Assembly (NCBI GenBank): GCA_019415985.1
Contig: DXYE01000001.1
Coordinates: forward strand, 1 to 64,000
DNA: 64,000 nucleotides
From: Clostridiales bacterium
GTDB lineage: Bacteria > Bacillota > Clostridia > Oscillospirales > CAG-272
Reading direction: 5' to 3'
Below, one piece after another: positions 29,501-37,975 of the stretch (position 1 is its first letter; every line of letters starts with the position of its first letter). The notes under the pieces were generated by a model. The model did not search any database. It had not been told where the DNA came from and saw only the letters and a list, made by a program, of their open reading frames with translations. The translations under genes and the position numbers were made by a program.

Positions 29501-30129
29501 CTCTCGAGTGGACCGACGCGTCCCTCAAGCTCTCGGAGGATATCGCCAACCCGCAGGAGATTGTCCCCAACTGCCGACAGCTTTTTTTCCGCTTCCTGTT
29601 TTTTATATCTATATTTTGAGATACCGGCAGCCTCCTCGAAAATGTTGCGCCGCTCTTCACTCTTCTGAGATATAATTTCCGCAATTTTGCCCTGACCGAT
29701 AATGGAATATCCCTCACGGCCAATCCCTGTATTCATGAACAGCTCATGGACATCCTTCAGACGCACCACCTGCTTGTTGATCAGATATTCACTGTCGCCT
29801 GAGCGGTAGTAGCGCCGGGTAACTGTAACCTCGTCATAGGCGGAGGCAAGACGCTGACCATCCGTTCCGGTGTTGTCAAAGGTCACCGAAACTTCCGCGT
29901 ATCCCATCTGCCGCCGATTGTCTGTACCGCCGAAGATGACATCCTCCATTCTGTTTCCTCTTAGATTTTTCGATGATATTTCGCCTAAAACCCACTTCAT
30001 CGCATCCGAAATGTTTGATTTTCCGCTGCCATTCGGCCCCACAACAACCGTTGTGCCGCGATCAAAATGCAGAACCGTTCTGTCGGGAAACGATTTAAAT
30101 CCCTGCAGAACAAGAGATTTCAGCAGCAT
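26530..30129 (-). CDS. smc: Chromosome partition protein SMC
   Basis: A 1199-aa condensin ATPase of normal length. Walker A is GPNGSGKSNISDAM near residue 32. Two long coiled-coil arms flank a hinge at about residues 510-660. The signature LLSGGEQAFVAIAL and Walker B FCILDEIEAALDEVN lie near the C-terminus. SMC works with ScpA and ScpB, not encoded here, to compact and segregate the chromosome. AAAGGAGG lies 7 nt before the ATG. Confidence 0.98.
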   Translation of the reverse strand: MLLKSLVLQGFKSFPDRTVLHFDRGTTVVVGPNGSGKSNISDAMKWVLGEISSKNLRGNRMEDVIFGGTDNRRQMGYAEVSVTFDNTGTDGQRLASAYDEVTVTRRYYRSGDSEYLINKQVVRLKDVHELFMNTGIGREGYSIIGQGKIAEIISQKSEERRNIFEEAAGISKYRYKKQEAEKKLSAVGDNLLRVGDILRELEGRVGPLEREAAKARQYLDLFEEKKQTDVSLWLYDMAALRTELEERAAQLALSKEEYSRTDELLTDLEGRSEHLYRLTLNGKKRIEEIAAQAAALTEQTLKRETEIKVLENEIGHIDGTLSAQAEDRAGQQTRLCALRSEWEKAAEDLENARKIWTELQEKTAAASSLALEYDSALDACYRLLSETAEGIVAAEKAAHEWELQLSVLKNSGETDGRRLREVAESRERYEESIALIEERCQKARGVLNDYGDKREALEQEAAAHRSALDGLSREKEEIAAQQNALFLEYTAAKNRIEALSRMEELFEGYARSVRFLMQGYEAGKLPAGAVLHGPVSRLISVDNRYATAVETALGANIQNIVTADEASAKAAIQYLKRNNAGRATFYPLTTLRPSARNISLSEAGTLQGFLGAADELVACEEKYRVVVRSLLGRTLIADNIDHADKIARHYDYKIRVVTLDGQVINAGGSFTGGSVRHDSGMLTRNTEIDRLRSEGEALSKRMAACREALTRKDDEGRKLQEMLEEIKAKRGMLTTLMQAEETQLQVMEAQLSSDHEMLRSLTEEENRLKNAGLQYAEELRQVEVSWKQALSSAEALQKERAAAEEERDQLAVKLSEAQKAENRLRIRLAEAGKDQEQAESAVVQKQNEVEETENYERKLTQETERLQMKRTELNGQIEAYQNENVAAAEAQTLLEQEKLQIREENAACEQSYEEVRRRIKEESHTKELLFQRLTKEEARHAAVLNDREKKTAALWDTYELTYTTASQLAYPAITSETHAAATARQTELKQRLKALGPVNIGAVEEYAEVKERYDFMCRQAEDLRLSQTELETIIERLEDEMRTRFTGVMEEINRNFRVVFRELFGGGHAELVLTEPDRVLESGIEIRVAPPGKIIKNMMLLSGGEQAFVAIALYFSILKVNPAPFCILDEIEAALDEVNVDKFAEYLRKYSDRTQFIVISHRRGTMEIADRLYGVTMYEKGISTVLTVNANEVGSFIKD

Positions 30130-30434
30130 GGGACACCTCCTTTCAACGCTGTTTTGTAATACTGCAAATAAATAGCATCTATACAGGCCCGCGGTGTCCC
30201 CACTTCATTTCATTGAAACGTCCAACACGCATCACCCGTACCGCGAAACAGACGCTGGAGACACATGGAAAGAACGGATCAGACACAGAAAGTGATCCTT
30301 CAGTCAGCCTTCATAGTATACAATGGCATAGAGAACGCCTCCGGTACAGTTCAACAAAAAGGTTTCACCTATCCGGCCTCACGCTGAAACAGCCCAAAGT
30401 CGCCCTTTAAGCCAGTACCCGATCCATCGGGTTT
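30130..30434. other. Intergenic stretch between rnc and smc
   Basis: About 305 bp with no supported gene, clear terminator or strong promoter on either strand. Confidence 0.5.
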
Positions 30435-31169
30435 TCAGATTCTCTCGCCAAAAAGCTGCAGCGCCTCATAGGCTGCAAGCTGCTCCGACTCCCGTTTGCT
30501 CTTTCCAATGCCGCGGCCGATCACATTGCTGTTCAGACGGGCTTCTGTTTCAAAGACCTTATCATGATCAGGCCCGGATTCTCGGACAAGTACATATTCG
30601 AGCACCTCTGACGGCTGCTGCTGAACAATTTGCTGTAGCAGAGTCTTATAATCAAAAGTTTTTGTATGTTTCAGCTTTTCAATATCCTTTTTGACAAACG
30701 GCATCAGGAATTTCTGCACCTCGGCCTTGCCGCCGTCAAGATACATTGCGGCGAGCAGAGCCTCAAAGGCATCTGCCAGAATCGACTTGCGCTGCCGGCC
30801 GTTGGTCTGCTCTTCACCGTGGCCCAAATACAGATAATCACCGAGCCGTATGCTTGTTGCATATTTGTATAAAGCATCTTCGCAGACAACGGATGCCCTC
30901 AGTTTAGTCAGACTTCCCTCAGGCAGATCCTCGAACCGTTCAAATAAATACTCACTGACAATGATAGACAGGATGCTGTCACCGAAAAATTCAAGCCGTT
31001 CATTGCAGACGCACGATAAATTCTTTGTTCTCAGTTCATTGGCATAGGAAGAATGCGTCAGCGCTTCCCTAAGTAGCGCAGGCGTTTTAAAATGATATCC
31101 TACGGTATCCTCCAGCAGTCTCTCGGATAAGGGAAACTCCTTCTCCTTTGCGGATTGCCTTTCCTGCAT
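30435..31169 (-). CDS. rnc: Ribonuclease III
   Basis: A 244-aa double-strand RNA endonuclease that processes rRNA precursors and some mRNAs. The catalytic signature reads NERLEFFGDSILSIIVSEYLF near residue 56, with phenylalanine and serine where leucine and alanine are commoner; the acidic residues remain. A second acidic motif is DAFEALLAAMYLDGG. The C-terminal dsRNA-binding domain contains GIGKSKRESEQLAAYEAL. The ATG at 31169 has AAAGGA 12 nt upstream; an ATG four codons earlier abuts that box. It precedes smc. Confidence 0.96.
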   Translation of the reverse strand: MQERQSAKEKEFPLSERLLEDTVGYHFKTPALLREALTHSSYANELRTKNLSCVCNERLEFFGDSILSIIVSEYLFERFEDLPEGSLTKLRASVVCEDALYKYATSIRLGDYLYLGHGEEQTNGRQRKSILADAFEALLAAMYLDGGKAEVQKFLMPFVKKDIEKLKHTKTFDYKTLLQQIVQQQPSEVLEYVLVRESGPDHDKVFETEARLNSNVIGRGIGKSKRESEQLAAYEALQLFGERI

Positions 31170-31488
31170 ATTTATAACCATTCCTTTCTTTGTCGTCTTA
31201 AGTCGGACAGCATTTTGTTCGGTTTAAAAACATCTCATCGGTACCTCGCTTCGCCTTTCTGAGACTCTGCGTCGTAGGCTGCAGCACAATCAAACCTTAC
31301 AGCGGTCCTGTACAAATACCTGACTCTGTATACTAAACCATTTCTGCCATATCTTCTGCATGAAGAAAGAAATTTCGTACGGTTTTATCGACATATACAA
31401 CCTTCACACGTAAATTGGCCGCGACGGCATCAGATCTTTTCGCTGCTGTGCCGGACTACAGACCGCCTCAATGTACAAGTGATCACTC
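31170..31488. other. Intergenic stretch between plsX and rnc, no acpP
   Basis: About 319 bp without a supported gene. Many Firmicutes carry acpP, sometimes with fabD and fabG, at this position; I looked for an acyl carrier protein (DSLD-type motif) on the minus strand and found none. Confidence 0.5.
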
Positions 31489-32520
31489 CTATTTTTTTTC
31501 GGACTCAACGCGATTACGCTTGACATATTTTTCCGCTCGGTATGCAATCTCCTCGGTCACGCCTGTGTTGATATACGCCATCGCTTGTCTCACGGCATTT
31601 TTGATGGCGCGCGCATCCGAACTCCCATGAGCCTTAATAACCGGCTTTGAGATACCGAGAAAGGGGGAGCCGCCGTACTCTGATGCATCAAAGTCCTTTT
31701 TCAGTTGTGTAAACTGTTTTTTGAGCAAAAGCGCCGTCATTTTGGTCGCGATATTGGAAAGAAACATTGTCTTGATTTTTTTCATCATAAAAGCGCCCAT
31801 GCCCTCAACAAGCTTCAGTGTGACATTCCCAGTAAACCCGTCGGCTACGAGCACATCGCATTTCCCCTTCGGCAGATCCTTTCCCTCGATGTTGCCGACA
31901 AAATTCAAAGAGAGAGAGCGTGCGAGCAACTCGTGTGTCTCTACATATACAGGCGTCCCCTTATGCGATTCTGTTCCATTATTTAAAAGACCGACCGCGG
32001 GATTTTTGACGCCGCAGATTTTTTCCATATAAATCGCGCCCATAAAAGCGAACTGCTCCATATATTCCGCTGTCACGACGATATTGGCGCCCGAATCCAA
32101 CAGCAACATCGGTCTTTCAAACGGAATCACCGTCGCAATTGCCGCGCGGCGGATGCCCTTACAGGCCCGAACAATCATCGTAGCGCCAGTGAACAGTGCG
32201 CCCGTATTGCCCGCGCCGACAAACGCATCCCCTTTTCCGTCAGCAAGCATCCGCAGTCCAACTGCCATAGAGGATTTCTTTTTCTTTCGTACAACATCGA
32301 AAGGATCATCCTCCATGGTGATCACCTCGTCGGCATGTACAATCTCCAGCCCCGCACCGGCAAGTCCCGTATCTCCGCAGGCCCCGAGTTCCCTGCGTAT
32401 GGCTGATTCGATTACTACTAGGAAAATGGGGGCTCCCAGCTCCTTCGCCGCCAGAGCAGCGCCGCGAACAATCTCTGCCGGCGCGTTGTCTCCTCCCATA
32501 GCGTCAATGATAATTTTCAT
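31489..32520 (-). CDS. plsX: Phosphate acyltransferase PlsX
   Basis: A 343-aa enzyme that converts acyl-ACP to acyl-phosphate, the first step of phospholipid synthesis in the PlsX/PlsY pathway. It begins MKIIIDAMGGDNAP and has GKGDAFVGAGNTGALFTGA and VLVADGFTGNVTLKL, all family hallmarks. The ATG at 32520 has GGAG close by and a second AAAGGAG further up. A TTG 13 codons earlier is unlikely because the family begins at MKI. A near-consensus promoter lies about 480 bp upstream, leaving a long leader. rpmF and DUF177, often upstream of plsX, are absent. Confidence 0.95.
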   Translation of the reverse strand: MKIIIDAMGGDNAPAEIVRGAALAAKELGAPIFLVVIESAIRRELGACGDTGLAGAGLEIVHADEVITMEDDPFDVVRKKKKSSMAVGLRMLADGKGDAFVGAGNTGALFTGATMIVRACKGIRRAAIATVIPFERPMLLLDSGANIVVTAEYMEQFAFMGAIYMEKICGVKNPAVGLLNNGTESHKGTPVYVETHELLARSLSLNFVGNIEGKDLPKGKCDVLVADGFTGNVTLKLVEGMGAFMMKKIKTMFLSNIATKMTALLLKKQFTQLKKDFDASEYGGSPFLGISKPVIKAHGSSDARAIKNAVRQAMAYINTGVTEEIAYRAEKYVKRNRVESEKK

Positions 32521-32996
32521 AGACTCCTTTGAAACTCCTTTAAATTTATTCCGATCCAAGAGGCCTTTCGGTGCATCGAATTCAACAAGGACATATCAGA
32601 AAACCGCCGCGGTACCATTTTGTTAAGCATCCTGTCCGTGAGAAACCACCGGCTGCTGTCGCAGTTTCGCCTGCCGTGTGGGCGGTTTCGGTCACCGAGC
32701 GTTCCGTATAAGCCTCGTGATGTGCCCGTTCGCTCCCCAGTCACGCCTTCTTCGCCCTACGGTCTTTCCGTACGATCATGTATCGGCTGAAAGCCCGCGG
32801 ACCGATTGTCCTGATAAATATTATGCAAGAGCGGGACACTTCCCGCTTATACAGTCCTTCCGGTCAGAATTACTGTATCATGCGCACAAGGCGACCGGGA
32901 GCACAGAATTTTATCAGACAGCATAAATTCCCTACCGCCTGTTGCAGCGCTCCTGTTTATCGATGCTCAACATTGAATTAAGGCACAGATGTACAG
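32521..32996 (-). promoter_or_regulatory. Long plsX leader with T-box-like core
   Basis: A predicted 476-nt untranslated leader. At 32617-32607 the minus strand reads TGGTACCGCGG, identical to the heart of the T-box sequence (compare the tyrS T-box in this window), preceded by AACAAAA. I could not find a canonical Stem I (no AGAGAG...GAGAGG pattern) or a U-tailed terminator. A weaker hairpin, ATTCGAT/ATCGGAAT, lies at about 32552-32583 just before plsX. It may be a degenerate T-box or chance. Confidence 0.4.
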
Positions 32997-33002
32997 TATT
33001 TG

Positions 33003-33031
33003 AGTATAGCAAAAAATCACATCTTTTTCAA
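33003..33031 (-). promoter_or_regulatory. Promoter upstream of plsX
   Basis: On the minus strand, TTGAAA (33031-33026), a 17-bp spacer and TATACT (33008-33003), with TG one base before the -10 box (extended -10). Confidence 0.7.
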
Positions 33032-33619
33032 GTCTTTTTAAGTAAAAGTAAAGACCGGCAGGCATGGAATACACTGTTTTTCTTTATGATCCGTTCGGGT
33101 TATGATATGTCGTTCTGTAAATGAAAATTAAAATTGCGTGTATTCTCCATCTCTTGCCGACACAGAAAGGCTCCTTCTCGTGGAGAACTTGTACGCTCTC
33201 AGCGGTAAGCTTCCCGCGGCTTTCCCCATATTTATTATCGTATGCGATAATAAGGCCGTTTATCACTGCTTTATTCCTTTTCATCAATTTCCTACCACAG
33301 GATTCTCATTCGCTGGATTTTTGACGTTCTTAGCTTTGGGCTTGAGCAAGATTTCCTGCATGCTTCGGCTTCCTACAGACATCCTATTGACATAATCCTT
33401 CATCTTTGACAACAACAGCCGAAAATAATGCAGCATGATACCCTATCTTCTTTTCCGTTGAAAACAGAAGCGCAGAACGTCGCTTCAGCGGCATCCTACG
33501 TAGCAAACAGGAACTGAGTTTTATCGGGACAGAGCCTGTGCCGGGATATTCGCCGCCCATAACAACCCTGAAGACCTCTCCGGTCGGCTCCGGCGGTTAC
33601 ATACCCGAGAGCAGCTTCC
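33032..33619. other. Intergenic stretch, nothing recognised
   Basis: About 590 bp between the plsX promoter and the pseudogene. Frames of 60-85 codons exist on both strands but have no ribosome binding sites and no family resemblance. Confidence 0.5.
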
Positions 33620-34457
33620 CTAAACTACATGCAATCTTATAAATTCTATTTTCTGACGAGCTTGCAAATCGTTTCGATCTGACAGGGGAGAACAGGAAGT
33701 ACACCATTGCCTATCAGTTCGTTCCACCTTAAATCCAGCGCCATTTTTGCATTTCAGCCGCAAAAGGGAGCATATCCATATCATTCGGGCTTTCTCCTCT
33801 CTTAAGACCAGGCATAAAAATTCCCTATTGTTTTCCCACAGCCCAAAATGTTTAGCCAAAGTTTCCAGCATTTCTTCACGTGTATCATTTTCAAAATCCA
33901 AACAAGTATAGGTGAAAAAACCGGTATGATACCAGCCAATTTCAATCGGAAAATGGTATAATGCCCACGAAATGAAATTTTTGAGGGTTGCATCCGGATT
34001 TTTGCACAACTTAATTTTATCTATCATAAACTTTTTTCCGGATCGTCACGATCAAAAAAGCGTGTTGCACAAATATCAGGCGGATACAAAGCATGATGGC
34101 CGCATGGTTATAATCGGAAATTTCATGCAGCACATCAGGCGAAATATTTGTGTCAACAATAACTTTCTTTCCGTCGGCGGTTAATTTCAACAGCTCTAAT
34201 ATTTCAATCTCAGTACATTCCTGTGATACATTGTATGTCCAATTCCTATGTTCTTCCGACGTCATGCACAGCCACTCTTACCAACCGCTCATCGTATCAA
34301 AAAAACATAAGCCGGGTTGCTTCCAACGCGATAGCTTCTCTCTAGGGAATACATTATGATAATTTTCACCGCAAAATATCATATTGTATCGCTCGGAAAT
34401 CATCTTTACCATGGTTGATTTTCCTGCGTGACTGTGTCCGTTGATAAAATACCATTA
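33620..34457 (-). pseudogene. Decayed P-loop ATP-binding protein
   Basis: Fragments of one protein can be read in successive minus-strand frames. From about 34455: WYFINGHSHAGKSTMVKM (a GxxxxGKST P-loop), then ERYNMIFCGENYHNVF, ending DTMSGW and an in-frame TAA near 34272. The same frame resumes as EWLCMTSEEHRNW and QECTEIEILELLKLTADGKK to about 34090. The continuation PPDICATRFFDRDDPEK lies in another frame, and MIDKIKLCKNPDATLKNF (from 34027) in a third, with an A-run at the last junction. One nonsense codon and at least two frameshifts, plus a missing in-frame start, mark it as dead. It resembles small AAA/kinase-like P-loop proteins of Clostridia; function unknown. Confidence 0.75.
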
Positions 34458-34497
34458 CGCAAATAGTGTTTAATAAGATTACCACTGATTTGAATTT

Positions 34498-35916
34498 TTA
34501 TATCGTCGCTTCCTTTTCACCTTTATTTTTTGATATCAATGCCACCGTCTCCACATGACAGGTAGAAGGAAACAAATCCACACATCCTACCCGTTCTGCC
34601 TGATATCCCCGTTCCTGCAACACCTCCAGATCTCTTACAAGGCTGGTCGGTTTGCATGCGATATACACCAGCCTGTCCACACCAAAATTTATAATCTTCT
34701 CCAATGCCTTAGGGTGTACTCCGTCCCGCGGAGGATCCAGCACGATCAAGTCCGGCACTTCTCCTATCCCATCGATAACCTTCAGCACATCTCCAGCCCA
34801 AAACATACAGTTATCGAGCTCGTTCAATCTCGCATTTTCCTTTGCAGCCGCCACAGCCTCCTCTACAATCTCCACGCCTACTACCCGTTTTGCAACCGGC
34901 GCAAGGATCTGTGCTATGGTCCCGGTCCCGCTGTATAAATCGAAAACCGTCTTGTCCCTCATATCACCGATATACGCCCGTACCTTCTCATAAAGAAGCT
35001 CTGCTCCAAGCGAATTCGTCTGAAAAAAAGAGAATGGTGTAATCTTGAATTTCAAGCCCAGTATTTCTTCATAAAAAAAGCTCTTGCCGTACAATACCCA
35101 GGTGCCTTCATCCTTAATGGTATCGGCAATGCTGTCATTAACGGTATGTAAGATACCCACGATCTTTCCGTGCAGCGATAGTGCAAGAAGGCGGTTTACC
35201 CAATCATTCAACAGTTTCTCGGCCGCAGCTTTCGAAACAGGATTATTCTCCTCCCGCCCCGACGTAGTAATCAGATCTACCAGAATTTCCCCTGTCCTTT
35301 CCGCCTTGCGAACCAAAAGATGCCGAAAAAATCCGGTATGGCGTTTTCTGTGGTAATAAGGAAGCGCACTTTCTTTAGCAGACTTCAGTGTACAGTCAAG
35401 GATTTGTCTGTAATCTCCGTCCACGATCCGGCAGTTCGTAACGCATACGATACTGTGAAAGCAATTCCGCTTGTGCATGCCAAGCGTCATCGGACCGTCT
35501 TTATATTCATCCCCGAAAGAAAATTCCATTTTATTTCGATATTCGCTTCTTACCGGGCTCGGAAGGATCCCCTCCCAAATATAATCTCCCTTAACGGCAT
35601 GATCCAGCATGTCCTTTACCTGCTCCGCTTTTATGCAAAGCTGCCGATCATAGGAAAGATTCTGGTAATTGCAGCCTCCGCAGGCGCCGAAATGCGGGCA
35701 AGGCGGCTCGATCTCATTCTGTGCCCTCTCAAGCACTTCCAACAGCCTTCCTTCCGCCTGGCCTCTGCGGATTTTGTTGACCGAAGCGCGTACCTTCTGC
35801 CCTGGAATTGTATTCTTCACAATAACAAATTCTTTTTCTCCCGGTATCTCTACAAGTCCCTCGTTTGGAAACTTTACTTTCCTTACAACGCCTTCTACGA
35901 CCTGGCCCTTTTTCAT
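34498..35916 (-). CDS. 23S rRNA (uracil-5-)-methyltransferase, RlmD/RlmCD type
   Basis: A 472-aa TrmA-superfamily enzyme making 5-methyluridine in RNA from SAM. An N-terminal TRAM domain (GQVVEGVVRKVKFPNEGLVEI) is followed by the iron-sulfur cysteines CPHFGACGGCNYQNL. The SAM-binding motif is FDLYSGTGTIAQILA, then LDPPRDGVHPKAL and the catalytic-cysteine region YIACKPTSLVRDL. The ATG at 35916 has GGAGG 7 nt upstream; the frame extends 43 codons further without support. Firmicute RlmCD methylates U747 and U1939; which positions this one modifies cannot be told. Confidence 0.93.
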   Translation of the reverse strand: MKKGQVVEGVVRKVKFPNEGLVEIPGEKEFVIVKNTIPGQKVRASVNKIRRGQAEGRLLEVLERAQNEIEPPCPHFGACGGCNYQNLSYDRQLCIKAEQVKDMLDHAVKGDYIWEGILPSPVRSEYRNKMEFSFGDEYKDGPMTLGMHKRNCFHSIVCVTNCRIVDGDYRQILDCTLKSAKESALPYYHRKRHTGFFRHLLVRKAERTGEILVDLITTSGREENNPVSKAAAEKLLNDWVNRLLALSLHGKIVGILHTVNDSIADTIKDEGTWVLYGKSFFYEEILGLKFKITPFSFFQTNSLGAELLYEKVRAYIGDMRDKTVFDLYSGTGTIAQILAPVAKRVVGVEIVEEAVAAAKENARLNELDNCMFWAGDVLKVIDGIGEVPDLIVLDPPRDGVHPKALEKIINFGVDRLVYIACKPTSLVRDLEVLQERGYQAERVGCVDLFPSTCHVETVALISKNKGEKEATI

Positions 35917-36432
35917 ACCCGCTCCTCCGTTATGATAAGCCGTAATCAAACCGTTCATGGGCTCAGCCCCTCTCCCTATCCTGCATTGGGGCACAAATTT
36001 ATAAAGAAAAGCAACGAAAGGCAAGCGTGCTTTTCTCTGATTCATATCCGGCTACATTTCGTCGCTCTGTGACAGTACAAAAAGCAAGCGTGAAATCATT
36101 GTACAGCAAATCAGATTTCATATAATTTTCGCACTGCGCCTCTTTCCTGCACAGCTTATATTCCCGACGTTGTTCAAATTCAGAACCCGCAATGCTGACA
36201 ACCGCGCACGAATGTTTTTTCGCCATGCAGTGTATCTCCGTTCCTGCCGCTTTCAATGAAAAAACATACGGTAATGCTCCTGTATGGACCTTTTCATATT
36301 GGCGTTTCGTCAGGCCGAAAACATACGGCGATGTATTTGTCTGCTCCATCATCAAACAAAACAATACGCCACCCGGACATCGTCCGACAGCGGAAGCTAT
36401 GCCGTCTGCGCAGGAACCTTTCACTGCGTTTC
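35917..36432. other. Intergenic stretch, no convincing gene
   Basis: About 516 bp. A 147-codon minus-strand frame (35999-36442) covers most of it, but it has no ribosome binding site, overlaps the end of the preceding gene and resembles nothing known. Confidence 0.5.
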
Positions 36433-37545
36433 TCAACCGCACGAATCATAAGCCGTGCTTTCAGAACCATTATAGCTGACGGCAAGCTCAAGCTTCCAAG
36501 GCGGCAGCTTCCCGCAGCCCCGGACATACACCTCGGATAGTGCATATTTATTTTTGATTCTCTGTAAATTTTTCCGTCCCTTTCCGGTAACCTGCGAAAC
36601 AGCTCTCGAAGGTACGAAAAGCGTAACAAGACTTCCCTTGGACGGACAAAGCGCAGCCAATGCTTTATCTGCAAGGAAAACCCACACTTCCCCTCGGATA
36701 TCCTCTCCCATGGATGGGCCGTAAGCACCGGCGATGATTCCTCCGGCCGTATGCAGCGACTCATTCTCGCACAAGCCGATACGGATCACCGGTATCTCCG
36801 CCTCTGCGAAAATGCGAAGCGCCGCAGATGCACGCAGAACCGATTCCTCATAGGAGGGCGGCAGATAAGCGCCGCTTCGTGTCATTTCTCCGAGAACCGT
36901 ACCGTCAAAAACCACCGTAGGATAAATGCGGGCCGCAGACGCGCCCATGTCTGCGATCTCCTCAGCCGTCCGTATCTCATCTGACAAGGAGGCCCCGGGC
37001 AGTCCCGTCATCATCTGCCCGACCAGAGCAAAGCCCCTTCTGACAATGGTTCTGCAGGCACGGCGGGAATCCTCCGCAGTATGGCCGCGCTGACAGATTT
37101 CAAGCACATGGTTGTTCATGCTCTGAATGCCGAGTTCAATAGTATGCACACAAAAAGTCTGAAGGATGTCCAAAATCTCTTCATTCACAGCATCCGGTCG
37201 GGTAGAAAGCCGAATACTGTCTACCTCGCCCCTTCTTACAAAAGCTGCGGCCGTCTCCAGATAAGCTATCATCTCCGGCTGCGGCAGTGCAGTAAAGCTT
37301 CCGCCGAAAAATGCAATCTCTATATCTGAGTTGTTTCTGTCCGCCGTCTTCAGGACGCTTTGAATGTCATTGGTTATGGCGTCGGGCTTCAGCCTCGTTG
37401 TGCCCGTAATCTTCTCCTGACTGCAATACACGCAGCAGTGACGGCAGCCGTATTGCGGCAGAAATATCGGGATATTGATATGGCGCCGCTTTTGTATTTT
37501 ATGAAATTCGGCCGAAGAATTCGTCACCATGTGCGTCGGTTCCAT
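36433..37545 (-). CDS. Radical SAM protein, Elp3-like
   Basis: A protein of about 370 aa. The CX3CX2C cluster is in PQYGCRHCCVYCSQEKITG near residue 33, ligating the 4Fe-4S that cleaves SAM. AFFGGSFTALP and the SIRLSTRPDAVNEEILDIL segment follow, then TIELGIQSMNNHVLEICQRGH, all as in Elp3/MiaB-like radical SAM domains. There is no C-terminal acetyltransferase domain, so tRNA acetylation of the full Elp3 kind is unlikely. Relatives often sit near rnc-smc in Clostridia. The ATG at 37545 has AAGGGG 8 nt upstream. Substrate unknown. Confidence 0.88.
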   Translation of the reverse strand: MEPTHMVTNSSAEFHKIQKRRHINIPIFLPQYGCRHCCVYCSQEKITGTTRLKPDAITNDIQSVLKTADRNNSDIEIAFFGGSFTALPQPEMIAYLETAAAFVRRGEVDSIRLSTRPDAVNEEILDILQTFCVHTIELGIQSMNNHVLEICQRGHTAEDSRRACRTIVRRGFALVGQMMTGLPGASLSDEIRTAEEIADMGASAARIYPTVVFDGTVLGEMTRSGAYLPPSYEESVLRASAALRIFAEAEIPVIRIGLCENESLHTAGGIIAGAYGPSMGEDIRGEVWVFLADKALAALCPSKGSLVTLFVPSRAVSQVTGKGRKNLQRIKNKYALSEVYVRGCGKLPPWKLELAVSYNGSESTAYDSCG

Positions 37546-37975
37546 AACAACCACCCCTTCTTTATGGATGAAATTAAGGCAAAGCCTATTGAGATTCGTT
37601 TGCGGCAACGAAACGATTTTCAGCAGAGGAAATTTGAAAAAAGCACTTTTATCTCAACATCCCGAATCTGTTGTTCAAATTTCAAGGTATCTCGTCATAC
37701 ACTCTGCCGCATCAACGAATTTTATAGTGCCGGTAAAAATTTTTATAGTCTTTCCCCGCTATATGAGACCTTCGGTCAACTCTCTTTTTCTTTGCCTTCG
37801 GGTCGCAGCAAAAAAAGCCTTCTCTGCAAACGACGCAGGTTAAGCGCTCTTCGCTTTGTCTTGAACGCAACCTGTCTGACCGCAAATTCGCGTTGACGAG
37901 GTACCGCACTTTCTACTCCTGCTGTCAGGTACCGACGCAGATGGGATTTAAAGCCCTCTGTTTTAAGGCGAGGCG
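37546..37975. other. Intergenic stretch, nothing recognised
   Basis: About 430 bp between topA and the radical SAM gene, with no supported gene, promoter or terminator. Confidence 0.5.

Noticed and set aside
32941..32953. GGAGCGCTGCAAC on the minus strand, similar to the core of the SAH riboswitch
   Set aside because: The partner segment (AGGCUC-type closing strand) and the pseudoknot are missing, and plsX is not a methyl-cycle gene. The match is too short.
35999..36442. 147-codon minus-strand frame between the rRNA methyltransferase and the radical SAM gene
   Set aside because: It has no ribosome binding site, overlaps the end of the upstream gene and resembles no family; it is probably chance.
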